Source: DASRAP01 sp964503275
GTDB taxonomy: Bacteria; Gemmatimonadota; Gemmatimonadetes; Gemmatimonadales; Gemmatimonadaceae
Reading direction: 5' to 3'
DNA length: 64,000 bases
Assembly (NCBI GenBank): GCA_964503275.1
Contig: CAZCZO010000004.1
Coordinates: 62,001-126,000, forward strand
Every line of letters begins with the position of its first letter. The first letter of the stretch is position 1. This document shows positions 42,756 to 51,139 of the stretch, one piece after another. Below the pieces are notes generated by a model. The model saw nothing but the letters and a program-made list of their open reading frames with translations, did no database searches and had not been told where the DNA came from. The position numbers were made by a program, and so were the translations under genes.

Positions 42756-44753
42756 ATGCGCTACACGGCGCACCGCGCGTGGCTGGCCGCCGCTGTGACC
42801 GCGTGCGTGGCGGTCGCCGTCGCGCTGGTCGTGGATCGCTGGTATGCGGCGCATCTGCGCGACGATGCACGCGACGCAACGCGCATGATGATGGCCCCGT
42901 ATGCGACGGCGCTCGAGGGCGCGGTCGACCGGCGCGTCGCGCTGCTGATCGGCCTCCGCTCCTTCGCCGATTCCCGACCCACCCGGCGCTCGCTCGACGA
43001 GGAGTTCCCCGTCTTCGCGCAGGGGACGCTGGTCAGCACCAGCGGCGTGGTGGCGCTGCAGTTCGTCGAGGCGGGGCGCATCGGGATGACCTGGCCGATC
43101 AAGGGCAACGAGCGCGCCCTCGGCTACGACCTCTACGCCGATCCACGTCCCGGCCTCGCCGCCGACGTGCGCCGGGCCATCGCCTCGGGTGAGGTGACGG
43201 TCACCGGTCCCATTGCGCTGGTGCAGGGCGGGAACGGCCTCCTGGTCCGGCAGCGGATCGCCGCGCGGTCCGGATTCCCCGACCTCGCCGCCGTGATCCT
43301 CGATGTGCCGACACTCGTGGCAGAGGCGGGTATCGTCGGAGGTGCCCCGAATATCCGCCTCGAGGTGCGCGATCGGTCCGGCGCGTGGTTCGGCGGCGAC
43401 AGTGCGGGGGCCGTGCAGGACGCCGAGCGACTCCGGGTGCGTGTGCCCGACGGCGACTGGACCTTGCTGGGGATGCCGGCTGGCGGCTGGGACGCTGCGA
43501 TCGCCAACCCGCTCCGGTCGGCGCGGCGCACGGCGGCCGCGTTGGTCCTCGTCGCGGGGCTGCTGGGATTCATGCTCGGGGGGCGCGAGGACCGTCTGCG
43601 CCGCAACGCCGCGCGCAGCGACACGCGGCTCGGCATCGCGCTGCGCGCGGGGCAGATGGGGGTGCTGGAATGCGAGATCGCGACGCGGCGCGTCAGTGTG
43701 AGCGACGGGGCGGCGGCGGTGCTCGGGGCAGCCCCTGGCGCGCGCCTCGACACGCTGGCGGCACTCCTCGACCGGGTGCACCCCGACGACCGGGCGCAGG
43801 TCGAGCAGCAGTTCGACGCGCTGCGTCTTGGGCGGCGCGACGAACTGCAGGTCGAGTTCCGCGTGCGGCGGGCCGACGGCATCACCCGCTGGGTGCTCAT
43901 GATCGGCGAGGTCGAACGCGATGACGCCGACCGGCCCGCGCGTCTCCTGGGCGTGTTGTCCGACGCCACCGAGCGTCGCGCCATGGAGGAGCGCGTGCGT
44001 GAGTCGCAGCGCCTCGAGTCCGTGGCGACCTTGGCGGCCGGGGTCGCGCATGACTTCAACAACATGCTGTCGGCCATCGTCGGCTTCACGGAGCTGGCGT
44101 CTCTGCGGGCGCGGCAGCTCGCCGACGCGGCGCAGCGTGAGGCCATCCTCGGCAGTCATACGCAGGTCCTGCAGACCACCGAGCGCGCCGTGACGCTCAC
44201 GGGTCAGCTGCTCGCCTTCAGTCGCAAACAAGATACCGCGCCGACGCTGGTCGATGTCAGCGCGGCGCTGCGCGGCCTCGAGCCGATGTTGCGTCAGCTC
44301 CTGGGGCGCGAGCGCGGCTTCGTTGCCGTGCTGGCCGATGACCTTCCCCCGGTGGTCTGCGACGCGGGACAACTGACCCAGGTCATGCTGAACCTCATCG
44401 TGAACGCCCGCGACGCGATGCCGGACGGCGGCACGGTGACCGTGCGGACCGCGGCGGTCACCGCGCTGCCGGCGCCGCTCGACGCCGGCAGCGACAAGGC
44501 GCCGTGGGTGCACATCGAAGTGCGGGACACGGGGACGGGGATCCCCGCCGAGGTCGTCAGCCGCATCTTCGAGCCCTATTACACGACGAAGCCGGAGGGC
44601 CGTGGTACGGGGTTGGGGCTCGCGGTGGTGTACGGTGCGGTCACGGGGGCCGGTGGCGTGGTCACGGTCGAGAGCACCGAGGGGGTGGGGACCACCTTCC
44701 ACGTGTATCTGCCCGCAGAGCGCGGGGCGCGGGCCGTCAGCGCGCGGGATTAG
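42756..44753 (+). CDS. CHASE-PAS sensor histidine kinase
   Basis: A 665-residue membrane kinase with two membrane segments (about 8-27 and 256-275). Between them lies a CHASE-type periplasmic sensor: LRSFADSRPTRRSLDEEF, SGVVALQFV and MTWPIKGNERALGYDL. Then comes a PAS/PAC region (about 285-400; VHPDDRAQVEQQFDALRLGR) and a HisKA/HATPase core: AGVAHDFNNMLSAIVGFTEL with the phospho-His, LNLIVNARDAMPDGG, DTGTGIPAEVVSRIFEPYYT and GRGTGLGLAVVYG. CHASE domains bind small molecules. The stop overlaps the convergent gene by 4 bases; no paired regulator is adjacent. Confidence 0.95.
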   Translation: MRYTAHRAWLAAAVTACVAVAVALVVDRWYAAHLRDDARDATRMMMAPYATALEGAVDRRVALLIGLRSFADSRPTRRSLDEEFPVFAQGTLVSTSGVVALQFVEAGRIGMTWPIKGNERALGYDLYADPRPGLAADVRRAIASGEVTVTGPIALVQGGNGLLVRQRIAARSGFPDLAAVILDVPTLVAEAGIVGGAPNIRLEVRDRSGAWFGGDSAGAVQDAERLRVRVPDGDWTLLGMPAGGWDAAIANPLRSARRTAAALVLVAGLLGFMLGGREDRLRRNAARSDTRLGIALRAGQMGVLECEIATRRVSVSDGAAAVLGAAPGARLDTLAALLDRVHPDDRAQVEQQFDALRLGRRDELQVEFRVRRADGITRWVLMIGEVERDDADRPARLLGVLSDATERRAMEERVRESQRLESVATLAAGVAHDFNNMLSAIVGFTELASLRARQLADAAQREAILGSHTQVLQTTERAVTLTGQLLAFSRKQDTAPTLVDVSAALRGLEPMLRQLLGRERGFVAVLADDLPPVVCDAGQLTQVMLNLIVNARDAMPDGGTVTVRTAAVTALPAPLDAGSDKAPWVHIEVRDTGTGIPAEVVSRIFEPYYTTKPEGRGTGLGLAVVYGAVTGAGGVVTVESTEGVGTTFHVYLPAERGARAVSARD

Positions 44754-45448
44754 CTCGTGACGGGGGTCGCCGTCGGCAGCAGGTCGGCGTACTCGAATCG
44801 CCCCTCGCGCCGCACGCGCTCGCCGACCTCTACCGCGATGCGCGCCGCGAAGCCGGGCCCATCGATCACGCAGGTGTGGAACTCGCCGCGCTCGCCGCAG
44901 GGATCCACGCCCGGCGGCAGGTCCGCGAGCAATGCCGCGTCGAAGCGTCGGCCGGCGAACCCGGCGTCGAGCTGTTCGGTGTCCACGCAGGTCAGATACA
45001 GCTCGTAGCCCTCGGCGACCACGCGTGCTGCCAGCGTCGCCGTGTCGAAGCCCCAGAGCGGGAACACGGGGTCCGCGCCCATCCGGCGTGCCAGCGCTTC
45101 GCGGTAGGCGCGTACGTCGTCCAGGAAGAGGTCGCCGTAGGCGATGTGTCGCACGGGACCGACCCGCGCTCGGATCTCGTCGAACGCGGCGGTCCACGCT
45201 GCCTCGTACGCCGCGTTGTCCGCGCCAGGCGTCAGCGCCGCCTCGAATACGGGGACGCCCAGGGCGCGACCCTGCGCCGCGAGGATGCTGCGGCGGATCC
45301 CGTGGATGCTCACGCGGTCGTATTCCGGTGTGACCGTCGTGAGCAGCGCGACGACCTGCCAGGCGGGGTCGGCGCGCAGCGCGGCGAGTGCGAGCGTGCT
45401 GTCCTTGCCGCCACTGAAGGCGACGACGATGGGCGTGCCGGTGGGCAT
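44750..45448 (-). CDS. Adenosine-nucleotide alpha-hydrolase / diphthine-ammonia ligase-like ATP pyrophosphatase
   Basis: A 232-residue PP-loop protein of the DUF71 family. The ATP site is VVAFSGGKDSTLALAAL near the N-terminus; other blocks are HGIRRSILAAQGRALGVP, RHIAYGDLFLDDVRAYREAL, PVFPLWGFDTATLAARVV, YLTCVDTEQLDAGFAGRRF and CGERGEFHTCVIDGPGF. Eukaryotic members amidate diphthine, but bacteria lack diphthamide, so the bacterial substrate is unknown. The ATG at 45448 opens at the divergent promoter of the SUMF1 gene. Confidence 0.9.
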   Translation of the reverse strand: MPTGTPIVVAFSGGKDSTLALAALRADPAWQVVALLTTVTPEYDRVSIHGIRRSILAAQGRALGVPVFEAALTPGADNAAYEAAWTAAFDEIRARVGPVRHIAYGDLFLDDVRAYREALARRMGADPVFPLWGFDTATLAARVVAEGYELYLTCVDTEQLDAGFAGRRFDAALLADLPPGVDPCGERGEFHTCVIDGPGFAARIAVEVGERVRREGRFEYADLLPTATPVTS

Positions 45449-45464
45449 GGGTGCAACATAGCGA

Positions 45465-45470
45465 TAGAAT
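45465..45470 (+). promoter_or_regulatory. Candidate -10 box for the SUMF1 gene
   Basis: TAGAAT (five of six matches to TATAAT) lies 20 bases upstream of ATG 45491 in the divergent gap. The -35 region (TGGGCA, 17 bases upstream) is weak. The leader would be very short. Confidence 0.45.
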
Positions 45471-45490
45471 CCATACAACCCTCGCTGTGT

Positions 45491-46378
45491 ATGTCCTCCG
45501 ACCGCCCTCCCGACGACCTGCCCCCTCTGATCGCGTGGATGTCGCGCCACGGCCTCTGGCTGTTGGCGGCGATCATCGTGATCGAGCTGGGCTTTCACGC
45601 CTTCGCCGTGTGGCGCACCCGCGTGGCCGCGCCCGTGCTGGCGTTGCTCGTGCTGCTACCGCTCAGTGCGCCGGCGCAGACCCGCGTCACGATCCCGGGC
45701 TCGGCGGTGGAGATCACGCTGCTGCCGGTCGCCGCAGGACGCGTGTCGCTGCAGGGTCGCCCGATCGACGTCGCGCCCTTCGAGGTCGCACGGACAGAGG
45801 TGACCTGGGAGCAGTACGACACCTATGCGCTGTCCACCCCGAGCGAGCGCGATCGCGCGCGCGGTGCGGATGCGGTCGCACGCCCCAGCAAGCCGTACGG
45901 CGCGCCGGACTACGGCTGGGGGCACAACGGGTTCGCGGCCATTTCTGTCGCGTGGCAAGCGGCGGAGGCCTATGCCGCGTGGTTGAGTGCGATGACCGGT
46001 GAGCGCTGGCGCTTGCCGACGGAGGCGGAGTGGCAGTTGCTGGCCGACCGCGCGGGATTCACGCCGGCGCGTGTGGATGCACTCGCGTGGCACGCGGGGA
46101 ACAGCGAGGGGCGGACGCATCCTGTGGCGAGCAAGGCGGCCGATGCGCTGGGGTTGCATGACCTGTTCGGCAATGCCGCCGAGTGGGTGCGCACGGTCGA
46201 GGGCACGCACGTGACGCGCGGCGGGTCGTTCCGCGATGCGGCGTCCATGCTGGGTCCGTCGGCACGTGCGGTCCCCAGTGACCTGTGGAACGAGCGCGAC
46301 CCGCAGATCCCGCCGAGCCGTTGGTGGTTGAGCGATGGGCCGTTCGTGGGCTTCCGACTGGTGCGTGAAGCCCGTTGA
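45491..46378 (+). CDS. Membrane-anchored SUMF1 (formylglycine-generating-enzyme-like) domain protein
   Basis: A 295-residue protein with two hydrophobic N-terminal segments (about 20-40 and 45-62) and an FGE-sulfatase/SUMF1 fold: FEVARTEVTWEQYDTYA, PYGAPDYGWGHNGFAAIS, AWQAAEAYAAWLSAM, ERWRLPTEAEWQLLAD, GLHDLFGNAAEWVRTV and VTRGGSFRDAAS, ending FVGFRLVREAR. The protein contains no cysteine at all, whereas true formylglycine-generating enzymes need active-site cysteines. So it is more likely a binding or scaffold relative. No sulfatase lies nearby. Confidence 0.85.
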   Translation: MSSDRPPDDLPPLIAWMSRHGLWLLAAIIVIELGFHAFAVWRTRVAAPVLALLVLLPLSAPAQTRVTIPGSAVEITLLPVAAGRVSLQGRPIDVAPFEVARTEVTWEQYDTYALSTPSERDRARGADAVARPSKPYGAPDYGWGHNGFAAISVAWQAAEAYAAWLSAMTGERWRLPTEAEWQLLADRAGFTPARVDALAWHAGNSEGRTHPVASKAADALGLHDLFGNAAEWVRTVEGTHVTRGGSFRDAASMLGPSARAVPSDLWNERDPQIPPSRWWLSDGPFVGFRLVREAR

Positions 46379-46403
46379 CCCTTGGGTGAGTGAGTCAGTG
46401 ACC

Positions 46404-47054
46404 ATGCGGTCTGATCCATCGTTCTCCGTGCTGGTGCTCTGCACCGGTAACTCGGCGCGCTCGCAGATCGCGGAGGCGCTGATCGTGACGCGTGGCGCGA
46501 CGCGTTCTGCTGGGCGTGTCGTCGCGGCGAGCGCAGGGTCGCGACCGGCGTCGCGTGTGAATCCTTTCGCCGTCGAGGTGCTCGCCGCGCATGGCATCGT
46601 GTGGGAGGGTCGTGCCCCACAGTCCATCGACGACGTTGCAGGACGCGCGTTCGACCTGGTGATCACGGTGTGCGACAACGCGCAGGAGGCCTGCCCGTTC
46701 TTCGCAGGTGCGCGCGCGCAGGTGCACTGGGGCCTGCCGGACCCCGCTGAGCACACGGAGGCCGAGGCTGCTCGTGCGGCGTTCGCGGCGACCTACTCGG
46801 CGTTGTCGACGAGAGTGGATGCGTTGCTGACGTTGCCGTTGGAGGCGATGGATGCGGCCGCGTTGCGGGTGGCGGCGCAGGCGGTGCATGGGAAAGTCGA
46901 GGGCGATGTCGCTCGGGTGCGCCGGGGGCACGACAAGACCTTCGCGGACCTTCGTGAGGCGCTGTTCCCCGAGGGGCCGCCCGCGCGTAGCAGTCTGAAG
47001 GAATTGAAGCGCGGCATTGCGGACGCCGTCCGGCGCCGACATTTGCGTGACTGA
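46404..47054 (+). CDS. Low-molecular-weight phosphatase / thioredoxin-type arsenate reductase-like protein
   Basis: A 216-residue protein. Its N-terminal 135 residues match the LMW phosphatase fold of ArsC: P-loop VLVLCTGNSARSQIAEAL (CX5R), FDLVITVCDNAQEACPFF with the further redox Cys residues, and HWGLPDPAEHTEAEAARAAF with the general-acid Asp. It could reduce arsenate or act as a phosphatase. About 65 extra C-terminal residues (AVHGKVEGDVARVRRGHDK and a Lys/Arg-rich tail) are not normal for the family. No arsenic efflux or regulator gene is adjacent. ATG 46404 is chosen because conserved sequence starts eight residues on. Confidence 0.87.
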   Translation: MRSDPSFSVLVLCTGNSARSQIAEALIVTRGATRSAGRVVAASAGSRPASRVNPFAVEVLAAHGIVWEGRAPQSIDDVAGRAFDLVITVCDNAQEACPFFAGARAQVHWGLPDPAEHTEAEAARAAFAATYSALSTRVDALLTLPLEAMDAAALRVAAQAVHGKVEGDVARVRRGHDKTFADLREALFPEGPPARSSLKELKRGIADAVRRRHLRD

Positions 47055-47115
47055 CACCAACGTCCTCGTCTGGCTACTGGTTGGGTTCGCTGCCCAGCTT
47101 ATCCCCACGCGCTGA
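47047..47115 (+). pseudogene. Relic of a PIN-domain toxin N-terminus
   Basis: A 22-codon frame from GTG 47047, overlapping the ArsC-like stop, reads VTDTNVLVWLLVG then diverges and stops at 47115. DTNVLVWLL is the classic start of VapC-type PIN domains, and the rest of the domain (about 120 residues) is missing. Similarity is short, so chance is possible. Confidence 0.4.
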
Positions 47116-47169
47116 TCCGACACGCCCTGCGGCGCTTCGATGACGCCTCGGGGCACTGTCAGCCCTAGA

Positions 47170-47207
47170 TTGCGAGGGTGCCCAAGACTAGCTAATATTC
47201 TAGCTAA
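47170..47207 (+). promoter_or_regulatory. Promoter and repeat-type operator of the antitoxin gene
   Basis: TTGCGA (47170-47175), 17 bases, TAATAT (47193-47198) gives a strong promoter. It overlaps two direct copies of CTAGCTAA (47188-47195 and 47200-47207), 12 bp apart, each containing the palindrome TAGCTA. Such repeats near an antitoxin start are typical autoregulation sites; binding is inferred. Confidence 0.6.
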
Positions 47208-47226
47208 CTCTTGTGAGGCCAACGCC

Positions 47227-47490
47227 GTGAAGACCGTGACCATCCACCAAGCCAAGACGACGCTGTCTCGACTCATCGCCGAGGTCGAGGCGGGCGAAGA
47301 GATCGTGATCCACCGTGGGCGGGTGCCGGTGGCGCGGTTGGTGCCTCTTGAGGCGCCGCGGCCCAAGCGGGTGCCGGGGCGCTGGAAGGGACTCATCACC
47401 GTGCCAGACAGCTTCTTCGATCCGTTGCCCGAAGACGAGTTGTTGCTCTGGGAAGGTCGGGGACCGGAGGCCTATGACCCGGAAGACTGA
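47227..47490 (+). CDS. Phd/YefM-type antitoxin
   Basis: An 87-residue antitoxin from GTG 47227. The N-terminal DNA-binding block is KTVTIHQAKTTLSRLIAEV with EAGEEIVIHRGRVPVARLVP, the standard Phd fold. The charged C-terminus (ITVPDSFFDPLPEDELLLWE) should fold onto the toxin and block it. The stop lies 17 bases inside the toxin gene, giving co-translation. The promoter overlaps the CTAGCTAA pair, implying autoregulation. Confidence 0.9.
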   Translation: MKTVTIHQAKTTLSRLIAEVEAGEEIVIHRGRVPVARLVPLEAPRPKRVPGRWKGLITVPDSFFDPLPEDELLLWEGRGPEAYDPED

Positions 47491-47905
47491 ACGCCTCCCG
47501 CGCACTCGACGGCTGCTACTTGACACGCACGCCCTTCTGTGGTGGATGGTCGGCGACTCAAAACTCCCGGCCTTCGCCCGCGAGCTGATCGCTGATGAGG
47601 ACACGGCCGTGCTCGTCAGTGCCGCCTCGGTCTGGGAGATCGTGACCAAGCACCGGCTGGGACGGCTGCCCTTGCCCGCCGAGGCCGCGGTCGACCTCAT
47701 TCAGGCCGTGCATGCTGAGGGATTTGAGGTGCTGTCCATAAACGCCGACCACGCGCAGACGGCGGGTCGGTTGCGCGGCCCGGTGGGGGACCCCTTCGAC
47801 CGTATGCTGATCGCGCAGGCACTCGAGGAGCGTCTCGCGCTCATATCGAACGAGCGTCCCTTCGATGCATACGGCATCACAAGGCTCTGGAGCACACGAC
47901 GATGA
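47474..47905 (+). CDS. VapC-type PIN-domain toxin
   Basis: A 143-residue PIN ribonuclease. Catalytic Asp and Glu are in RLLLDTHALLWWMVG, SAASVWEIVTKHRLGRL and RGPVGDPFDRMLIAQAL, with the final SNERPFDAYG. It would cleave tRNA or other RNA and arrest growth when free of its antitoxin. It starts inside the antitoxin gene, a 17-base overlap. Its stop is 4 bases into the start of the esterase gene (ATGA), which is unusual and may couple the esterase to this operon. Confidence 0.92.
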   Translation: MTRKTERLPRTRRLLLDTHALLWWMVGDSKLPAFARELIADEDTAVLVSAASVWEIVTKHRLGRLPLPAEAAVDLIQAVHAEGFEVLSINADHAQTAGRLRGPVGDPFDRMLIAQALEERLALISNERPFDAYGITRLWSTRR

Positions 47906-48822
47906 ATCTCAGGCGTTTCGCTCTGGCTGCCGCCATGATGGTCGCGCTGATCCCTCTCGCCCTCCCAGCCCAAGCTCGCGGCGATCGCCAGACCCTGCAA
48001 CACGATGGCCGCACACGCAGCTACATCGTCCGTGCCCCACGCGATGTGGCGACGGACCGCACCCCGCTGCCAGTGGTGCTGGTGCTGCACGGTGGCGGCG
48101 GCAATGCGCAGAACGCCGAGCGCATGACGGGCTTCACGGCATTGGTGGAGCGCGAGCGCTTGATCGCCGTGTATCCCGATGGCAGTGGGCGGCTGAGCAC
48201 CACGCTGCTGACCTGGAACGCCGACCACTGCTGTGGGTTCGCGATGACCGAGCGCGTGGACGATGTCGGCTTCATCGCGGCGTTGCTCGACACGCTGGCC
48301 GCGCGGTATCCCGTGGATGTGTCGCGCATCTACGTGACCGGCATGTCGAACGGCGGGATGATGGCGCATATACTGGCGCGCGAGCTGCCGCAGCGCATTG
48401 CGGCGATCGCGCCCGTGGTGGGGGCCATCTTCGAAGGCGCGCCGCCGCCCAAGGGACCGGTGTCGGTGCTGGCCATCAACGGGCTGCTGGACCGCAGCGT
48501 GCCGGTGACTGGCGGCCTCGGTGAGGGCGTGGGTCGCAATGCATGGGACGGCACGCCCACACAGGACAACCTCGCGCAGGGCCGTTACTGGGCGGCGGCC
48601 AATGGCTGTGAGCCAGCGCCGCAGCGGGCCCAGCAGGGCGCGGTGATCACGTGGACGCATCGCTGTCCCGATGGCCGCAGCGTGCAGGTGGTGCAGTTGG
48701 AGGACAACGGGCACGCCTGGCCGGGCGGGCAGCGCGGGTTGCCGCGGGCGGATGGGCCGAGTCGGAGCTATGATGCGACGGCGCGGATGTGGGAGTTCTT
48801 CAGGGGGCAGGTGCGGCGGTAG
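47902..48822 (+). CDS. Secreted PHB depolymerase/feruloyl-esterase-like hydrolase
   Basis: A 306-residue exported esterase of the LpqC/PHB-depolymerase group. The signal peptide ends near residue 26 (LALPAQARG). The alpha/beta-hydrolase has PVVLVLHGGGGNAQNAER (oxyanion region), YVTGMSNGGMMAHILA with the nucleophile Ser, LAINGLLDRSVPVTGG with probable Asp, and QLEDNGHAWPGGQRG with the His. The CC pair in ADHCCGFAMTE is also typical. It would split ester bonds in polyesters or acylated sugars. It starts in the overlap with the PIN toxin stop. Confidence 0.9.
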   Translation: MNLRRFALAAAMMVALIPLALPAQARGDRQTLQHDGRTRSYIVRAPRDVATDRTPLPVVLVLHGGGGNAQNAERMTGFTALVERERLIAVYPDGSGRLSTTLLTWNADHCCGFAMTERVDDVGFIAALLDTLAARYPVDVSRIYVTGMSNGGMMAHILARELPQRIAAIAPVVGAIFEGAPPPKGPVSVLAINGLLDRSVPVTGGLGEGVGRNAWDGTPTQDNLAQGRYWAAANGCEPAPQRAQQGAVITWTHRCPDGRSVQVVQLEDNGHAWPGGQRGLPRADGPSRSYDATARMWEFFRGQVRR

Positions 48823-48865
48823 GGCCGGCTATCCAATGACTCAATCCCATCCGTCTGAAGCTCGA

Positions 48866-49990
48866 ATGTTCATTTCCGGTTGGTTGTCGCGGACCCGATT
48901 CGCGCTGTCACTGGTCATCCTGTGCGCGTGTGGTCGAGATGGGGTCAGCGATGCGGAGCGACTGACGAACTCCGGTGAGCAGTCGTGGAGGGCGAGTAGC
49001 GCAGTGGCCGATAGTCTGACGAGCGCCCCCTTCGGGCCACCGGACCTCCTCGCTCGCCCACTCGCGATGATGGTGTCCGGCCCGCACCTGTTCATCGCTG
49101 ACTTCCGGCCGCCGTACGTGCACGTTCTCGATGTGACCTCAGGACGACACAGGCGGTCTTTCGGTCGCGAGGGAGGCGGCCCGGAGGACTTCCTCAGCTC
49201 GCCGTTCCCCGTTGCGGGCTCGGGTCGCGGAGACACCGTGTGGTTCTACCAGTCGCAACCCGGGCGACTGTCGGGGGTCGCAATTCGCGACCTCACCGAC
49301 GACACCAAGTCTCCGATCTCAGCGACGCGAGCCGTTGGACCGACTTCAGGATGGGCTTTTTCCATCGATGGCCCCGATGCTTCCGGGATCCTCCTCGGCG
49401 TGAATCAGGTGCCGCACGGCGTCGAGTCATTCACGTACTCTCTGGCACGTGACAGTGTCATCGCGCAGCGCCGCCTGCTGTTGGACGACGAACGGATGGC
49501 GCCCGCTGCGCTAGGTGACGCGTACCAAGGGATACTGTGCTACGTGCCCCAGCGGAACGTGTGGCTGCAGTTCTACAGGAGCGCCGGCAGAGCAGACATC
49601 ATTGACGCGAATGGAGCGACTCGCGGTGAGCTACCGGTTCCATTCCGCTGGAGACCGCATGTAGAGGAGAACCCGAACCGGCCCGGCCAGACGGCGTTCA
49701 GCTTCTTCCACGCGAAGACGCGGCATGCGTACGCAGCCTGCTCCGTCACCGAGCGCTTCGTGTACGCGCTGTACTACGGCCATGCCAACGGGGACGCGGA
49801 CTCGAAGCACTACCTCGCCCGCTTGCCTAACGCTGAGGTGCACGTCTTCGACATGTCGTTCAAACTCGCGAGAGCGTTCGCTCTCGACCATGCGACGGAG
49901 GTCCTTGCCGTCCCTCTCGGCGACACAGTGCTATTCAGCGCCCAATACGACTCTACAGGAGTGCAGGTCCGGAAGACACGAATACGGTAG
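48866..49990 (+). CDS. Six-bladed propeller lipoprotein
   Basis: A 374-residue protein. The N-terminus FALSLVILCACGRDG contains a lipobox-like Cys, so a lipid anchor is likely. Repeated motifs such as LFIADFRPPYVHVLDVTS, FGREGGGPEDFLSSPF and AEVHVFDMSFKLARAF match the TolB-like/BF3164 six-bladed propeller group seen in envelope proteins. ATG 48866 is used for the lipobox; ATG 48836 adds ten residues. By eye this gene is less GC-rich at wobble positions than its neighbours, a hint of later acquisition. Confidence 0.72.
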   Translation: MFISGWLSRTRFALSLVILCACGRDGVSDAERLTNSGEQSWRASSAVADSLTSAPFGPPDLLARPLAMMVSGPHLFIADFRPPYVHVLDVTSGRHRRSFGREGGGPEDFLSSPFPVAGSGRGDTVWFYQSQPGRLSGVAIRDLTDDTKSPISATRAVGPTSGWAFSIDGPDASGILLGVNQVPHGVESFTYSLARDSVIAQRRLLLDDERMAPAALGDAYQGILCYVPQRNVWLQFYRSAGRADIIDANGATRGELPVPFRWRPHVEENPNRPGQTAFSFFHAKTRHAYAACSVTERFVYALYYGHANGDADSKHYLARLPNAEVHVFDMSFKLARAFALDHATEVLAVPLGDTVLFSAQYDSTGVQVRKTRIR

Positions 49991-50042
49991 GCGACGATAA
50001 TCTGACCCGGCTCGTCCACACCTCAACTGATCCTTCCGAACA

Positions 50043-50852
50043 CTACGTCCCATCGCTCAGGGAATCGTCAGAGTCACTCGACGCGCTGACTTCCGCCACC
50101 CGCACCGGCTGCCCGAACGCCAGCCAGTGCCCGTCCGGCAAGCGCACATGGAACTCGCGCTGTCCGTACACCGCATCGTCAGGTCCTTCGGTCTCAAGGC
50201 TCGGCCACTGCGCGCGATGCGCGGTGACCTCCGCCGCCACCGCGTCGACGTCCGCACAGTCCACATACACCGTGAGACGGCGCTCGCGCCCCTCGGCGCG
50301 CGGGCGGCCGGGCTCGCCGAGCAGCCGCAGCGCGATGCGCTCGCGCGAGACGTAGGCATAGTTGCTGTGCCGCACCACGACACGGAAGCCCAGTACGGCG
50401 GTGCAGAACGCCACGGCGGCATCGAGGTCGTCGACGTGCACGAACGGGGTCACCTGCGCCAAGCCGAGCGCACGCCGCGCGCCGCGCGCCTCCATCAGCC
50501 CCACCAGGTTGCCGTCTGGATCGCGCACGAACGCGATCCAGAGCTCGTGGTCCGAGAGCTGCGCGGTGCGCATGGGGCTGCGCTCGGCGGTCGCCCCCCG
50601 CGCGAGCGCGGCCGCATATGCGGCGTCGACATCGGGGACGCTGAAGTACAGCACCGAGTTCGCGCCGACACTGCCGTGCCCCTTGGGCGTCGTGAGCATC
50701 ACGCGGACGTCGCCGGCCGCGAGGAAGCTCAGCTCCGGGCCCGCGTCGAACAGGTGCTGCAGGCCAAGGACGTCGCGATAGAACGCGGTGGCGACTGGCA
50801 CGTCGGCGACGACGATGGCGACTTGGCCGAGGGAGGGGGACATGCGGCTCAC
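50043..50852 (-). CDS. Two-domain VOC/glyoxalase-family protein
   Basis: A 269-residue protein with two VOC modules: LGQVAIVVADVPVATAFYRD with VLGLQHLF and LWIAFVRDPDGNLVGLMEA in the first half; TPFVHVDDLDAAVAFCTAVL and REFHVRLPDGHWLAFGQP in the second. Metal-binding positions typical of extradiol dioxygenase or glyoxalase cannot be fixed with confidence. It starts at GTG 50852 or ATG 50840. Function unknown. It is convergent with the propeller lipoprotein. Confidence 0.85.
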   Translation of the reverse strand: MSRMSPSLGQVAIVVADVPVATAFYRDVLGLQHLFDAGPELSFLAAGDVRVMLTTPKGHGSVGANSVLYFSVPDVDAAYAAALARGATAERSPMRTAQLSDHELWIAFVRDPDGNLVGLMEARGARRALGLAQVTPFVHVDDLDAAVAFCTAVLGFRVVVRHSNYAYVSRERIALRLLGEPGRPRAEGRERRLTVYVDCADVDAVAAEVTAHRAQWPSLETEGPDDAVYGQREFHVRLPDGHWLAFGQPVRVAEVSASSDSDDSLSDGT

Positions 50853-50902
50853 GATGCGGAAGTTGGCGCGGATACCGAGCGTGTGAAACGTTCAGGGATG
50901 GG

Positions 50903-51139
50903 TCAGCGTGTAAGTGCGCCGACGTGCAGATCCTCGTCCACCTCAGGCCAGTGAATACCCTCACCACCACCGAGCAACACCCAGTGATCGCGGGCCGCTT
51001 GCGAGGCACCGAGCAGTCGGGGAAAGTCACGCACGGGACGCACGATCGTCCGGCCATCCGTCAGCGTCACACGTAGTGCCTGATCATCACAGCGAACGTC
51101 AGCGGCCCGAGGGACGCCGCCGCCAGCGGAAGTGTGCAT
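50903..51139 (-). CDS. DUF2442 protein
   Basis: A 78-residue protein from ATG 51139 with the DUF2442 pattern: ADVRCDDQALRVTLTDGRTI, VRDFPRLLGASQAARDHWVL and the final IHWPEVDEDLHVGALTR. The same frame is open to GTG 51253, which overlaps the upstream propeller stop as GTGA. DUF2442 genes often pair with DUF4160 genes in toxin-antitoxin-like loci; here only a DUF4160-like remnant sits upstream. Activity is unknown. Confidence 0.75.
   Translation of the reverse strand: MHTSAGGGVPRAADVRCDDQALRVTLTDGRTIVRPVRDFPRLLGASQAARDHWVLLGGGEGIHWPEVDEDLHVGALTR

Noticed and set aside
41943..45197. Very long minus-strand frame across the CHASE kinase
   Set aside because: Low-information His/Arg/Asp-rich translation; the plus strand has a full kinase and the minus-strand aldolase is in another frame.
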